From: a virus
Virus record (IMG/VR): IMGVR_UViG_3300044302_000658
Location: 1 to 30,190 of that record
DNA: 30,190 nt
Direction: 5' to 3' (one strand)
The notes under the pieces were generated by a model. The model saw only the letters and a program-made list of their open reading frames with translations. It did no database searches and had not been told where the DNA came from. Positions within the stretch are counted from its first letter, which is position 1, and every line of letters begins with the position of its first letter. A program made the translations under genes and the position numbers. Shown in pieces: positions 23,094 through 29,656 of this stretch.

Positions 23094-23846
23094 ATGGGAG
23101 TAGATGGCTTAATGTCAGATCAACTATTTATAGAACAAAATTCAGAGCTTGTTACAGATATACTACTACAAGTACAAGAAGAAACCATTGAACAATTATA
23201 CAAACTGCAAGGGCAAAGAAAAGCTGAACAGTTTGCTATATTCCTACAAGATTTAGATGTTAAAGAAATAATAAGAGCAAAGGCAGCTAATGCTATTAAT
23301 ATTTATGATGCTTCTCATGGTGTTATGCTACAAACAATTCAAGGCTTTGCAGCAATATCAGAAGAAACTCTAGTAGCCTTAAAAAACTATAGCACAGGCT
23401 CTTTACTCAACCAATTAGATAACATGGCTCAGATTATTAAGAAAGAAGTGGTCAATGGTATTATAGCAGGAACTCCCACACAAACAGTATTAGAAGCAGT
23501 TAGAGGTCAAGGAGCATTGAGTAGAAGGCAACTACAAACATTAATAGATACATCTATGAATGAGTATAGCAGGAGTGTTACTAAGGTTATGATAGATTCT
23601 ATGCCTAAAGAAACTAAATATGTGTACATAGGTGCATTAGATGGCAAGACTAGACCTGAGTGCTTAGAGATGATGTCAGCAGGAGAACAAACTAAAGCAG
23701 AAATAGAATCAACATTTGGTAGTGATGTTTTTATAAATGGTGGTGGTTATAATTGCAGACATAAGTGGGAAATTTCAGTACAAGATAAGTTTGGGCATGA
23801 CCAAAAAGGTGCTAAAAAGTTATTAGATGAGAAGGATTTAAACTAA
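23094..23846 (+). CDS. MuF-like minor head / head morphogenesis protein
   Basis: The 250-aa protein has a long helical N-terminal part and a C-terminal region with KYVYIGALDGKTRPECLEMM, then FINGGGYNCRHKWE, the conserved pattern of SPP1 gp7 / Mu F head morphogenesis proteins. It follows the portal gene with the ATG placed directly after its stop. An alternative start at 23112 (MSDQLF) has a GGGAG at 23096-23100 and may be the real one. It is probably injected or held inside the head with the portal. Confidence 0.78.
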   Translation: MGVDGLMSDQLFIEQNSELVTDILLQVQEETIEQLYKLQGQRKAEQFAIFLQDLDVKEIIRAKAANAINIYDASHGVMLQTIQGFAAISEETLVALKNYSTGSLLNQLDNMAQIIKKEVVNGIIAGTPTQTVLEAVRGQGALSRRQLQTLIDTSMNEYSRSVTKVMIDSMPKETKYVYIGALDGKTRPECLEMMSAGEQTKAEIESTFGSDVFINGGGYNCRHKWEISVQDKFGHDQKGAKKLLDEKDLN

Positions 23847-24139
23847 TGAATATAAATAAAAGATTTATAAAAATATATCTTGGAGCAGCTATCTTTGTTT
23901 CTATAATAATTATTATTGTGTTTTACTCAGTAGATTTTGAAGCAATAGTTGATAAAGCTGAAGAAGAAGTTAAGGAAAAGGTGGAAGAAGTTAAGCAGGA
24001 AGTTCAGGAAAAGATTGATGTTAAGAAAGAAAAGATAGAACAGAAGATAGACAAAGCTGAGAAAGAAGTTAAAGAAAAAATAAAAGAAGTAGAGGACAGA
24101 ATTAAAAATAAACTAAAGAAGATTAAGATTAATGGCTAA
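23846..24139 (+). CDS. Membrane-anchored coiled-coil protein
   Basis: This 97-aa protein has a short basic N-terminus, a strong hydrophobic span at residues 10-28 (YLGAAIFVSIIIIIVFYSV), and then a long charged coiled coil made of repeated KEKVEEV and KIEQKID segments to near the end. This is the topology of inner-membrane spanins such as lambda Rz, but it stands in the head block rather than beside the lysozyme, and no lipoprotein partner is visible. It overlaps its neighbours on both sides. Function is unknown; spanin-like is a possibility. Confidence 0.6.
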   Translation: MNINKRFIKIYLGAAIFVSIIIIIVFYSVDFEAIVDKAEEEVKEKVEEVKQEVQEKIDVKKEKIEQKIDKAEKEVKEKIKEVEDRIKNKLKKIKING

Positions 24140-24614
24140 GGGTAAACAATTTAAAATACCTGCAACACTATTCAATAAAACATTTTGGAATCACTTTGGA
24201 TCAGTAGCAGTCAATGCATATAGACATTATATATTTGATAAGACTAATCCAAGAATGTCTAATGATAGACCTTTTCCAGTATATTCTGACAAATATAAAA
24301 AAAAGACAGGTAAACTTAAAAGACAAGATACAAGTTTTGCAAATTCTAAAGCACCATTGCTAACAGGTGATTTAATGAGAAATACAAACCATTCTACAGA
24401 TGCTAAAAATAATGCTATCTATATTGGGTGGAATGCAGAGGCTAATAAAGTAAAGTGGCTAAGAGATATGCAGCCTGAAAGGGTATTAACTAGCAAGGCA
24501 CACCCATTCCCTAAAAAGATTACTGGGCAAAAATTAATGAAGCTATTTAACCAGCATTTAAAGAAGGTTATGCCTAAAGGAACAAGAACAACTACCATAG
24601 GCAAAAAGAAATAA
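24132..24614 (+). CDS. Neck / tail-completion protein
   Basis: The 160-aa protein is basic and contains SKAPLLTGDLMRNTNHST, resembling the 'TG.Lr.S' motif of phage virion morphogenesis or HK97 gp10-like tail-completion proteins, with helices on both sides and a Lys-rich end (PKGTRTTTIGKKK). It follows the minor head gene and precedes the scaffold, which would be unusual for a neck gene but does occur in related phages. The family is a moderate guess. Confidence 0.5.
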   Translation: MAKGKQFKIPATLFNKTFWNHFGSVAVNAYRHYIFDKTNPRMSNDRPFPVYSDKYKKKTGKLKRQDTSFANSKAPLLTGDLMRNTNHSTDAKNNAIYIGWNAEANKVKWLRDMQPERVLTSKAHPFPKKITGQKLMKLFNQHLKKVMPKGTRTTTIGKKK

Positions 24615-24689
24615 ATGTTTTTTATTAAGTATTTTTAATTATATTATAGCGAAGTTTTATAAACTAATTACTCACAAAAGAGGTCTAAA

Positions 24690-25274
24690 ATGTCAGAAGA
24701 AAACACAACTCAAACTCAAGAAACTGAGGTAAATCAACCTAGCACAGAAGCTAGTCAAAACAATGTTCAAGATGGAATGATTCCTAGAAGCAGATTAAAT
24801 GAAGTTAATAATAAATACAAAGATTCATTAACTCAGAATCAAGACCTTCAGGCTCAATTAGATAAAGTAAAAGCAGACCAAGAAACAGCAAGAATAGGTG
24901 AACTGGAAAAGCAGGGTGAATATAAAAAGCTGTTAGAAGAAGCTAATGCTAAACTTAAAGAATCCTCAGTTGTTGTAAAGGAATATGAGGAATATAAAAC
25001 AAATAAGAGAAATACTCTTATGGAGCAACTAACTGAAGATAATGATAAATCTATTGCTGAGAGCCTTCCACTTGATAAGCTAGAGTTGTATGTAGGTAAG
25101 GTAACTAATACAGCTAACCCTTTGCCAACTAATACAAGTAGAGCAACTAGCCAACAACCTCAAGGTGACTTTGGTGGTTATGAATCTTATGAAGAATGGG
25201 CAAGTAAAGATCCCAAAGGATATAAAGAAGCTAACCAAACAAATTCAACTAAAGGCATAGTTATTGGCTATTAA
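24690..25274 (+). CDS. Capsid scaffolding protein
   Basis: This 194-aa protein is Gln, Glu and Lys rich. It starts with a disordered acidic segment, then GMIPRSRLNEVNNKYKDSL, a coiled coil around residues 40-110 (DLQAQLDKVKADQE...), and ends with a short unstructured part with ESYEEWASKDPKGYKEAN. This profile and its place directly before the capsid gene are typical for scaffolds, which form the core of the procapsid and are lost on maturation. Its C-terminus overlaps the next small frame. Confidence 0.8.
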   Translation: MSEENTTQTQETEVNQPSTEASQNNVQDGMIPRSRLNEVNNKYKDSLTQNQDLQAQLDKVKADQETARIGELEKQGEYKKLLEEANAKLKESSVVVKEYEEYKTNKRNTLMEQLTEDNDKSIAESLPLDKLELYVGKVTNTANPLPTNTSRATSQQPQGDFGGYESYEEWASKDPKGYKEANQTNSTKGIVIGY

Positions 25275-25518
25275 AAAAGACCATTCTAAAATCTTAGGAG
25301 TTGATTATGATCCAAATCAGGACATGAAGGTTGATGTAAAGCCTGATGGTGATTGTGATGTAAAGTACAAAGGTCAAAAGATGGATTATATGACTTATGT
25401 AGATGAGATTGAAGAAAGGGCTGACAGGAATAGTAGAGGAAAATCTATTACTTCTAAATCTATTGGTACATTTGGAGGCTGGGGAGAAGGAAAGCTGAAG
25501 AAACCTTACAAAAGTTAA
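25264..25518 (+). CDS. Small head-block protein, unknown function
   Basis: The 84-aa frame overlaps the scaffold end and its likely start is TTG 25264 (no ATG upstream); an internal ATG at 25324 would give a short form. It contains ILGVDYDPNQDMKVDVKPDG and RADRNSRGKSITSKSIGTFGGWGEGK. It stands between scaffold and major capsid, so a capsid-related role is possible. No family is recognised and the start is uncertain. Confidence 0.5.
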   Translation: MAIKKDHSKILGVDYDPNQDMKVDVKPDGDCDVKYKGQKMDYMTYVDEIEERADRNSRGKSITSKSIGTFGGWGEGKLKKPYKS

Positions 25519-25551
25519 TTTTATTTAATTTAATAGTAAGGAGATGAAGCT

Positions 25552-26433
25552 ATGGCTTTAACAAACACAAGTACTGCTGCTGGTGGTCTAGGAAGAACCA
25601 TTGGAGATGCAGTTATCGCATTTAATCATGTTAATGTGATGTTCCCTTTAGTAACTGTTCAACAGGCTGCTCAAGGCTCAAATCATGTTAATTTCTCAGA
25701 TTGGACTAAACTGACATCAAGTAATGTTACAGAAGCTACTCAAGCAACTACAACTACAGCAGTTGCAATAACAACAGCAGCTAGAACTGCAACTATTTCA
25801 GAACATGTTATTGCTTCTACAGTAAGTGATTTAGTGCTTATGGGATCAGGTGATGATATTAGAGGTCAAGCAGGAACTGCTTTAGGTAATGCAGTAGCTG
25901 CTAAACTTGATGATGACTTAGTTGAACTAGGTAAAACATTTTCACAAACAGAATGTGGTGCAGGAACTGAACTTGCATTGTCACATATATTTGGTTCAAT
26001 GAGGCAGTTAAAAGCTGCATCTGCTCCAATGCCTTATAATTTAGTTCTTTCACCTAAACAGGTGTGGGGTGCTAAAGGATTAATTTCATTGTTGCATGAT
26101 GATGCTGTTACAGGCTCAAATGCTAAACCAATGTCTTTAATGGGATCTAAAGGTGATGAAGCATTCCAAGTTGGATTTGTTGGCTCTATTGCAGGATTCA
26201 ATGTATATTGGTCTGACCAAATAGATGAAAATGTATCTTCAGGTGGAGATGCAGCAGGTTTTGCTTTTTCTTCAGGAGCAATAGGCTTAGGTGTTGGTGC
26301 TGAAGGCTTATTTAGAGTTAGAGAAGAAAGAGATGAAATGCTAAGAGCAGTGAACTATGTATGTACTGGCTTTTGGGGTGAAGTTGAGATTAAAGATGCT
26401 TATGGTGTCTATGTCTTATCTGATGTTTCATAA
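25552..26433 (+). CDS. Major capsid protein
   Basis: This 293-aa protein follows the scaffold and has a good AAGGAG site. It has an HK97-fold look: a helix-strand start, an Ala/Thr-rich E-loop region (residues 55-85), an LGNAVAAKLDDDLVELGKT spine helix near 115, YNLVLSPKQVWG, and a C-terminal P-domain pattern FGVGSEG-like (GLGVGAEGLFRVREERDEM) with the closing strand VYVLSD. The size fits a small T=7-like or lower capsid protein. Position after scaffold and terminator just behind it strongly support it. Confidence 0.9.
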   Translation: MALTNTSTAAGGLGRTIGDAVIAFNHVNVMFPLVTVQQAAQGSNHVNFSDWTKLTSSNVTEATQATTTTAVAITTAARTATISEHVIASTVSDLVLMGSGDDIRGQAGTALGNAVAAKLDDDLVELGKTFSQTECGAGTELALSHIFGSMRQLKAASAPMPYNLVLSPKQVWGAKGLISLLHDDAVTGSNAKPMSLMGSKGDEAFQVGFVGSIAGFNVYWSDQIDENVSSGGDAAGFAFSSGAIGLGVGAEGLFRVREERDEMLRAVNYVCTGFWGEVEIKDAYGVYVLSDVS

Positions 26434-26443
26434 ATCATAATAT

Positions 26444-26471
26444 AAAAGGGAGTGGGCAACTGCTCCCTTTT
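26444..26471 (+). terminator. Intrinsic terminator behind the major capsid gene
   Basis: AAAAGGGAG (26444-26452) pairs exactly with CTCCCTTTT (26463-26471) around a 10-base loop. The T-run is contained in the stem end. It would lower transcription of downstream genes relative to the capsid gene and could also work on the other strand. Confidence 0.8.
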
Positions 26472-26491
26472 ACTTACAGGAGAAAAATTTT

Positions 26492-26662
26492 ATGTCAAGA
26501 TATTTTAAAAAACCAAATGGTGTTATTATAGAAGCAGCACCTAACCATGATATTAATTCACTAGAATCTAGGTTTGTTGAAGTAGATGCTAGTGGTAATG
26601 AGATTAAAAAAGAAGCACCAAAACCAAAAAAGAAATCCTCAAAGAAGAAAGGAGATAAATAA
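26492..26662 (+). CDS. Small Lys-rich protein behind the capsid gene
   Basis: This 56-aa protein starts at ATG 26492 after AGGAG. It begins MSRYFKKPNGVIIEAAPNHD, followed by ESRFVEVDASGNEIKKEAP and a Lys/Pro/Ser tail with KPKKKSSKKKGDK. It overlaps the next gene as TAATG. Similar small proteins often sit behind marine phage capsid genes; they may act as head completion or decoration proteins, but this is not established here. Confidence 0.65.
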   Translation: MSRYFKKPNGVIIEAAPNHDINSLESRFVEVDASGNEIKKEAPKPKKKSSKKKGDK

Positions 26663-26868
26663 TGGCTATAGTTGCTAAAACTTTTTTACATAATGATGAC
26701 AAGATTGTAGGTGCATCAGGAGATGCTGATGGTATCTTGCCTGAAGATGTGCAGGATTGGATTACTGCTAATGGTGGAACTGTAGATGGTACATCAAATC
26801 TAAATGTTACTTGTTGTCCTTATGGTAAAAAAATATTTACTTTGATTGTTATAGACAATAATGCTTAA
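26662..26868 (+). CDS. Small protein behind the capsid gene, unknown function
   Basis: The 68-aa protein overlaps its neighbours on both sides (TAATG twice). It contains a segment HNDDKIVGASGDADGILPED and a beta-rich end with two adjacent Cys (VTCCPYGKKIFTLIVIDNNA). No signal or membrane segment. Function unknown; it sits between head genes and the lysozyme. Confidence 0.65.
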   Translation: MAIVAKTFLHNDDKIVGASGDADGILPEDVQDWITANGGTVDGTSNLNVTCCPYGKKIFTLIVIDNNA

Positions 26869-27272
26869 TGTCACTAATAGATAACATTAAAAAATCAGAA
26901 GGTTTTAGGTCTAAGGTTTATAAGTGTACTGAAGGTTATGACACTATAGGCTATGGCTTTGCTATTAAGGATTTGCATCTAGATGAAGATATTTGTAATA
27001 TGATACTAGAAAGAAAACTAGCAGAACTTAAAATAAGAGTTGTTAGGCAATTTCCTTTTTTTGATGACTGTCCTGAAGAAGTGCAAGATGTTCTCATGGA
27101 GATGTGTTTTCAAATTGGTGTAAAAGGTGTATCTAAATTTTCCAAAACTATAGACCATATTATGAGGAAGGACTATAGATCTGCAAGTTCAGAAATGTTG
27201 CTATCAAAATGGGCTACACAAACACCAAATAGAGCAAAGAAACTATCAGACCAAATGAAATATGCAAGATAG
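26868..27272 (+). CDS. T4-type lysozyme (glycoside hydrolase family 24) with Cys at the Asp20 position
   Basis: This 134-aa protein aligns to phage T4 lysozyme without a gap at the active site: catalytic Glu at residue 11 (SEGFRSKVYK), then Cys at 20 where T4 has Asp, and Thr at 26 (TEGYDTIGYG). The remainder is helical with QIGVKGVSKFSKT and WATQTPNRAKKL, which match the C-terminal lobe. It would cut the glycan strands of the cell wall. It has no signal peptide, so it needs a holin to reach the periplasm. It overlaps the genes on both sides. Confidence 0.88.
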   Translation: MSLIDNIKKSEGFRSKVYKCTEGYDTIGYGFAIKDLHLDEDICNMILERKLAELKIRVVRQFPFFDDCPEEVQDVLMEMCFQIGVKGVSKFSKTIDHIMRKDYRSASSEMLLSKWATQTPNRAKKLSDQMKYAR

Positions 27273-28458
27273 GCTTGGTTGCCCTAATTGTTATAGCATT
27301 CAGTTAATAAAGAGTGGTTGGGATTATGGGAAACAAAGATACCAATGCAAAAGATGTAAACATAGGTCTTCATATCCAGTAACAGATGTAGAACTACTCA
27401 GAGAAAATGTAAGATATAGAAAAGAAAAACAGAAAGCCCAAGATGTTACAAGAATAGAAAGAAAGGGCTTTAGAGAACATGCAAGAATTGAAAATGCTGT
27501 AGAAGAATACAGCAGAGAATTAAAACAGCTTTTTGAAAATTATAAACTACACAAGGCAACAAGGAAACATAAAAGTAGTAGTAAGGCAGTAGGAGTTATT
27601 CAATTTAGTGATGTCCATTTTAATGAACTGGTGGATCTTAGCAATAACAGGTATGATTTTAAAGTTGCAGCACAAAGATGTCAATATTTTGTAGAAAGGG
27701 CTAAACAATACTTCAAGAATGCTAATATAAGCAACGTAGTAGTGGCTTTAACAGGAGATTTACTAAATTCTGATAGAAGGTTAGATGAACTGCTAAACCA
27801 AGCTACAAACAGGGCTAAAGCTACCTTTTTATCAGTTGATATTATGCAGCAAGTAATATTAGACATAAACAAACAGTTCAATGTTTCTGTTGCAAGTGTA
27901 GTTGGGAATGAAGGTAGAGCCAACAAAGAACTAGGTTGGAGTAATGTAGTAGCTACTGATAATTATGATTACACTATTTATAATTGCCTTAGATACCTAT
28001 TTAAAGATTCTAAAGTACATTTTATAGATGGTGATCCTAGTGAGATAGTAGTAAATGTAGCAGGGCAAAACTTACTAATGCTACATGGACATGGTGGATT
28101 GAGAGGTGGAATAGAAAAAGCAATCAATCAAATTATGGGCAGGTACTCAGCTAAAGGCATAGATGTTGATTATGTAATCTTTGGGCATGTTCATTCTGCA
28201 AGAGTAGGAGATAATTATTCAAGAAGCTCCAGTATGGTAGGTGCAAATGATTACTCTGAAAAGGCTTTAAATTTAACAGGTAGGGCATCTCAGAATTGCT
28301 ATATCTTTTACAACAATGGCAATAGAGATGGAATTAAAATTGATTTACAAAATGTAAGTAATAAAGGATATGAAATTGATAAAAGTTTGGAAGCATATAA
28401 TGCAAAATCAGCTAAAAAAACGAATAAGCAAGAAACAATCTTCAAGGTTGTTGTTTAA
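27262..28458 (+). CDS. Zinc-ribbon and metallophosphoesterase protein
   Basis: The 398-aa protein begins with a zinc ribbon (C7, C10, C29, C32; CPNC then CKRC), followed by a helical charged linker (residues 45-105), and then a calcineurin-like phosphoesterase: DVH at 117-119, GD at 165-166, GNEG at 215-218, HGH at 275-277, and GHVH at 308-311. The usual GNH[D/E] has Glu instead of His at residue 217. The zinc ribbon suggests binding of DNA or a zinc-dependent partner, and the enzyme domain a phosphodiesterase or phosphatase on nucleic acid. It overlaps the lysozyme gene. Its role is unknown. Confidence 0.8.
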   Translation: MQDRLGCPNCYSIQLIKSGWDYGKQRYQCKRCKHRSSYPVTDVELLRENVRYRKEKQKAQDVTRIERKGFREHARIENAVEEYSRELKQLFENYKLHKATRKHKSSSKAVGVIQFSDVHFNELVDLSNNRYDFKVAAQRCQYFVERAKQYFKNANISNVVVALTGDLLNSDRRLDELLNQATNRAKATFLSVDIMQQVILDINKQFNVSVASVVGNEGRANKELGWSNVVATDNYDYTIYNCLRYLFKDSKVHFIDGDPSEIVVNVAGQNLLMLHGHGGLRGGIEKAINQIMGRYSAKGIDVDYVIFGHVHSARVGDNYSRSSSMVGANDYSEKALNLTGRASQNCYIFYNNGNRDGIKIDLQNVSNKGYEIDKSLEAYNAKSAKKTNKQETIFKVVV

Positions 28459-28521
28459 TTCTTTCATGAATACCTCCTCCTATTTAGTGTGTTGTGTGCT
28501 TCCTTTTATTACAGGAGAATT

Positions 28522-28662
28522 ATGTCAAAAACATTAATGGCAGGATTAAGTGGTATAACAGTTACATGGATAGAATGGTTGCCAGTAGCTGTAAGAGTTT
28601 TGGTGGGGTTAGCAACCTTTGCCTATGTATGTTTAAAAATTTATAAGCTATACAATAAATGA
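28522..28662 (+). CDS. Small membrane protein, candidate holin
   Basis: This 46-aa protein starts at ATG 28522 after AGGAG. It has one hydrophobic span at about residues 20-40 (LPVAVRVLVGLATFAYVCLKI) with a short basic end (YKLYNK). It stands two genes behind the lysozyme and directly before an MscS-like membrane gene, overlapping it as ATGA. A holin or pinholin is a reasonable guess from size and place, but it is not proven. Confidence 0.5.
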   Translation: MSKTLMAGLSGITVTWIEWLPVAVRVLVGLATFAYVCLKIYKLYNK

Positions 28663-29027
28663 ATGAAGAAGAATTACAAAAACAAGCAGAGGGTTTTCTA
28701 GGTAATTGGTTATGGTTATTTATTTCAGGTATAGCATTCCTTCTTTTCAAATCAACAATAGAAAGTGTTGTAGAAGGGATAAAAGTATTTTTAGGGAAGG
28801 ACATTAATACAGATGATGTGGTTATTTTAGATGATAGACCTGCAAGAGTTATTAGAGTTGGATTATGGAAAACAACCTTTTTTGCCTATGATATTGGTAC
28901 AGCCAATGGCAAACCTTTTGTCAAAGGTGGCACAAAGATTCAGATCCAAAATGATAAGCTCAAAGACCACATTATAGAAAGACCATTGCAGATGTTAGAT
29001 TTAAGCAAATGGGAAGAAAAGCAATGA
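28659..29027 (+). CDS. MscS-like small membrane protein
   Basis: This 122-aa protein has one hydrophobic helix at about residues 14-30 and then a stretch that follows MscS from its third transmembrane helix into the beta domain: IESVVEGIKVFLGKDINTDDV, VILDDRPARVIRVGLWKTTF, and GTKIQIQNDKLKDHIIERP, matching the MscS order of 'AAGV...F...GE.V', 'G.V..V...T' and 'IPN..I....I'. It lacks the first two membrane helices and the cytoplasmic cage of full MscS. It may assemble into a pore or join host channels, possibly in lysis. It overlaps the genes on both sides. Confidence 0.6.
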   Translation: MNEEELQKQAEGFLGNWLWLFISGIAFLLFKSTIESVVEGIKVFLGKDINTDDVVILDDRPARVIRVGLWKTTFFAYDIGTANGKPFVKGGTKIQIQNDKLKDHIIERPLQMLDLSKWEEKQ

Positions 29028-29185
29028 TAAGAAGCAGGCTACAAGAAAAGAAAGCATTAGCCATAGTTAAAGGTGAACTTGATGTAAGGTTAAATAGCTT
29101 TGGTTTAAAGATAAGAAAACTAGAAACTGAGGTAAGAAACCTCAGATGTAAACTTAAAAGATTAGAAAATAAAGGAGAAGAATGA
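29024..29185 (+). CDS. Small coiled-coil protein
   Basis: The 53-aa frame starts at an ATG overlapping the MscS-like gene (ATGA). It is a single basic helix with a heptad-like pattern (LNSFGLKIRKLETEVRNLRC, then KLKRLENKGEE). No membrane segment is seen. It belongs to the lysis-region run of small genes; function unknown. A 7-bp hairpin (29127-29145, CTGAGGT with ACCTCAG) lies within it. Confidence 0.55.
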   Translation: MIRSRLQEKKALAIVKGELDVRLNSFGLKIRKLETEVRNLRCKLKRLENKGEE

Positions 29186-29186
29186 T

Positions 29187-29456
29187 ATGGACTTTTTAGG
29201 ATTAGGATTAGGATTAGGTGGTGGTGGAATAGCATTATTTATATTAAAGAAAATACCAAATGACAAGATATGTGCTTTTGTTGAAGGATCATTTGAAAAG
29301 CTAGGAGTATTATTAACAGCAGGATTAAGCAAGTGGGTTTGGACTAAAAACTTGTGGAACAAAACAATAGAGCCTTATTTTATAGACCTTATTGATAATG
29401 TGATAGGTGGTGCATTAAGAGGCTTTGTTAAAGGACTAAGGTCAGATAACAAGTAA
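29187..29456 (+). CDS. Small Gly/Leu-rich membrane-active protein
   Basis: This 89-aa protein begins MDFLGLGLGLGGGGIALFIL, a glycine-alternating hydrophobic segment, then KKIPNDKICAFVEGSFEKLG and helical parts with LWNKTIEPYFIDLIDNVIGG. It resembles small membrane proteins found near lysis genes of marine phages. The DNA behind the Gly-Leu run is a TTAGGA repeat (29206-29220). It overlaps the next gene as TAATG. Function unknown. Confidence 0.55.
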   Translation: MDFLGLGLGLGGGGIALFILKKIPNDKICAFVEGSFEKLGVLLTAGLSKWVWTKNLWNKTIEPYFIDLIDNVIGGALRGFVKGLRSDNK

Positions 29457-29656
29457 TGTTACAGAAGCTCGTTATAAATAAGATTATTAATTTATTAGCT
29501 AAGAACTTTAAGCTATTTAAGTTAATGGAATATGTTGAAAAGCCTAATGAGCTAGACCACAAAGTAGTAGAACTAGAGAATAAGATATTAAAGCTAGAGA
29601 AGCTACAAGGCAAGATAAAGAAGATAGAGAAAAGGTTAGAATTGTTTAGAAAATGA
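29456..29656 (+). CDS. Small coiled-coil protein before the fibre gene
   Basis: The 66-aa protein is a long charged helix (KLVINKIINLLAKNFKLFKL, then LDHKVVELENKILKLEKLQG and KIKKIEKRLEL). It overlaps the fibre gene start as ATGA and the previous gene as TAATG. It may be a fibre assembly or lysis-region helper; nothing diagnostic is seen. Confidence 0.55.
   Translation: MLQKLVINKIINLLAKNFKLFKLMEYVEKPNELDHKVVELENKILKLEKLQGKIKKIEKRLELFRK

Noticed and set aside
29206-29220. TTAGGA repeats that look like telomere repeats
   Set aside because: They encode the alternating Leu and Gly of the small protein at 29187 and are too few for a telomere-like end.
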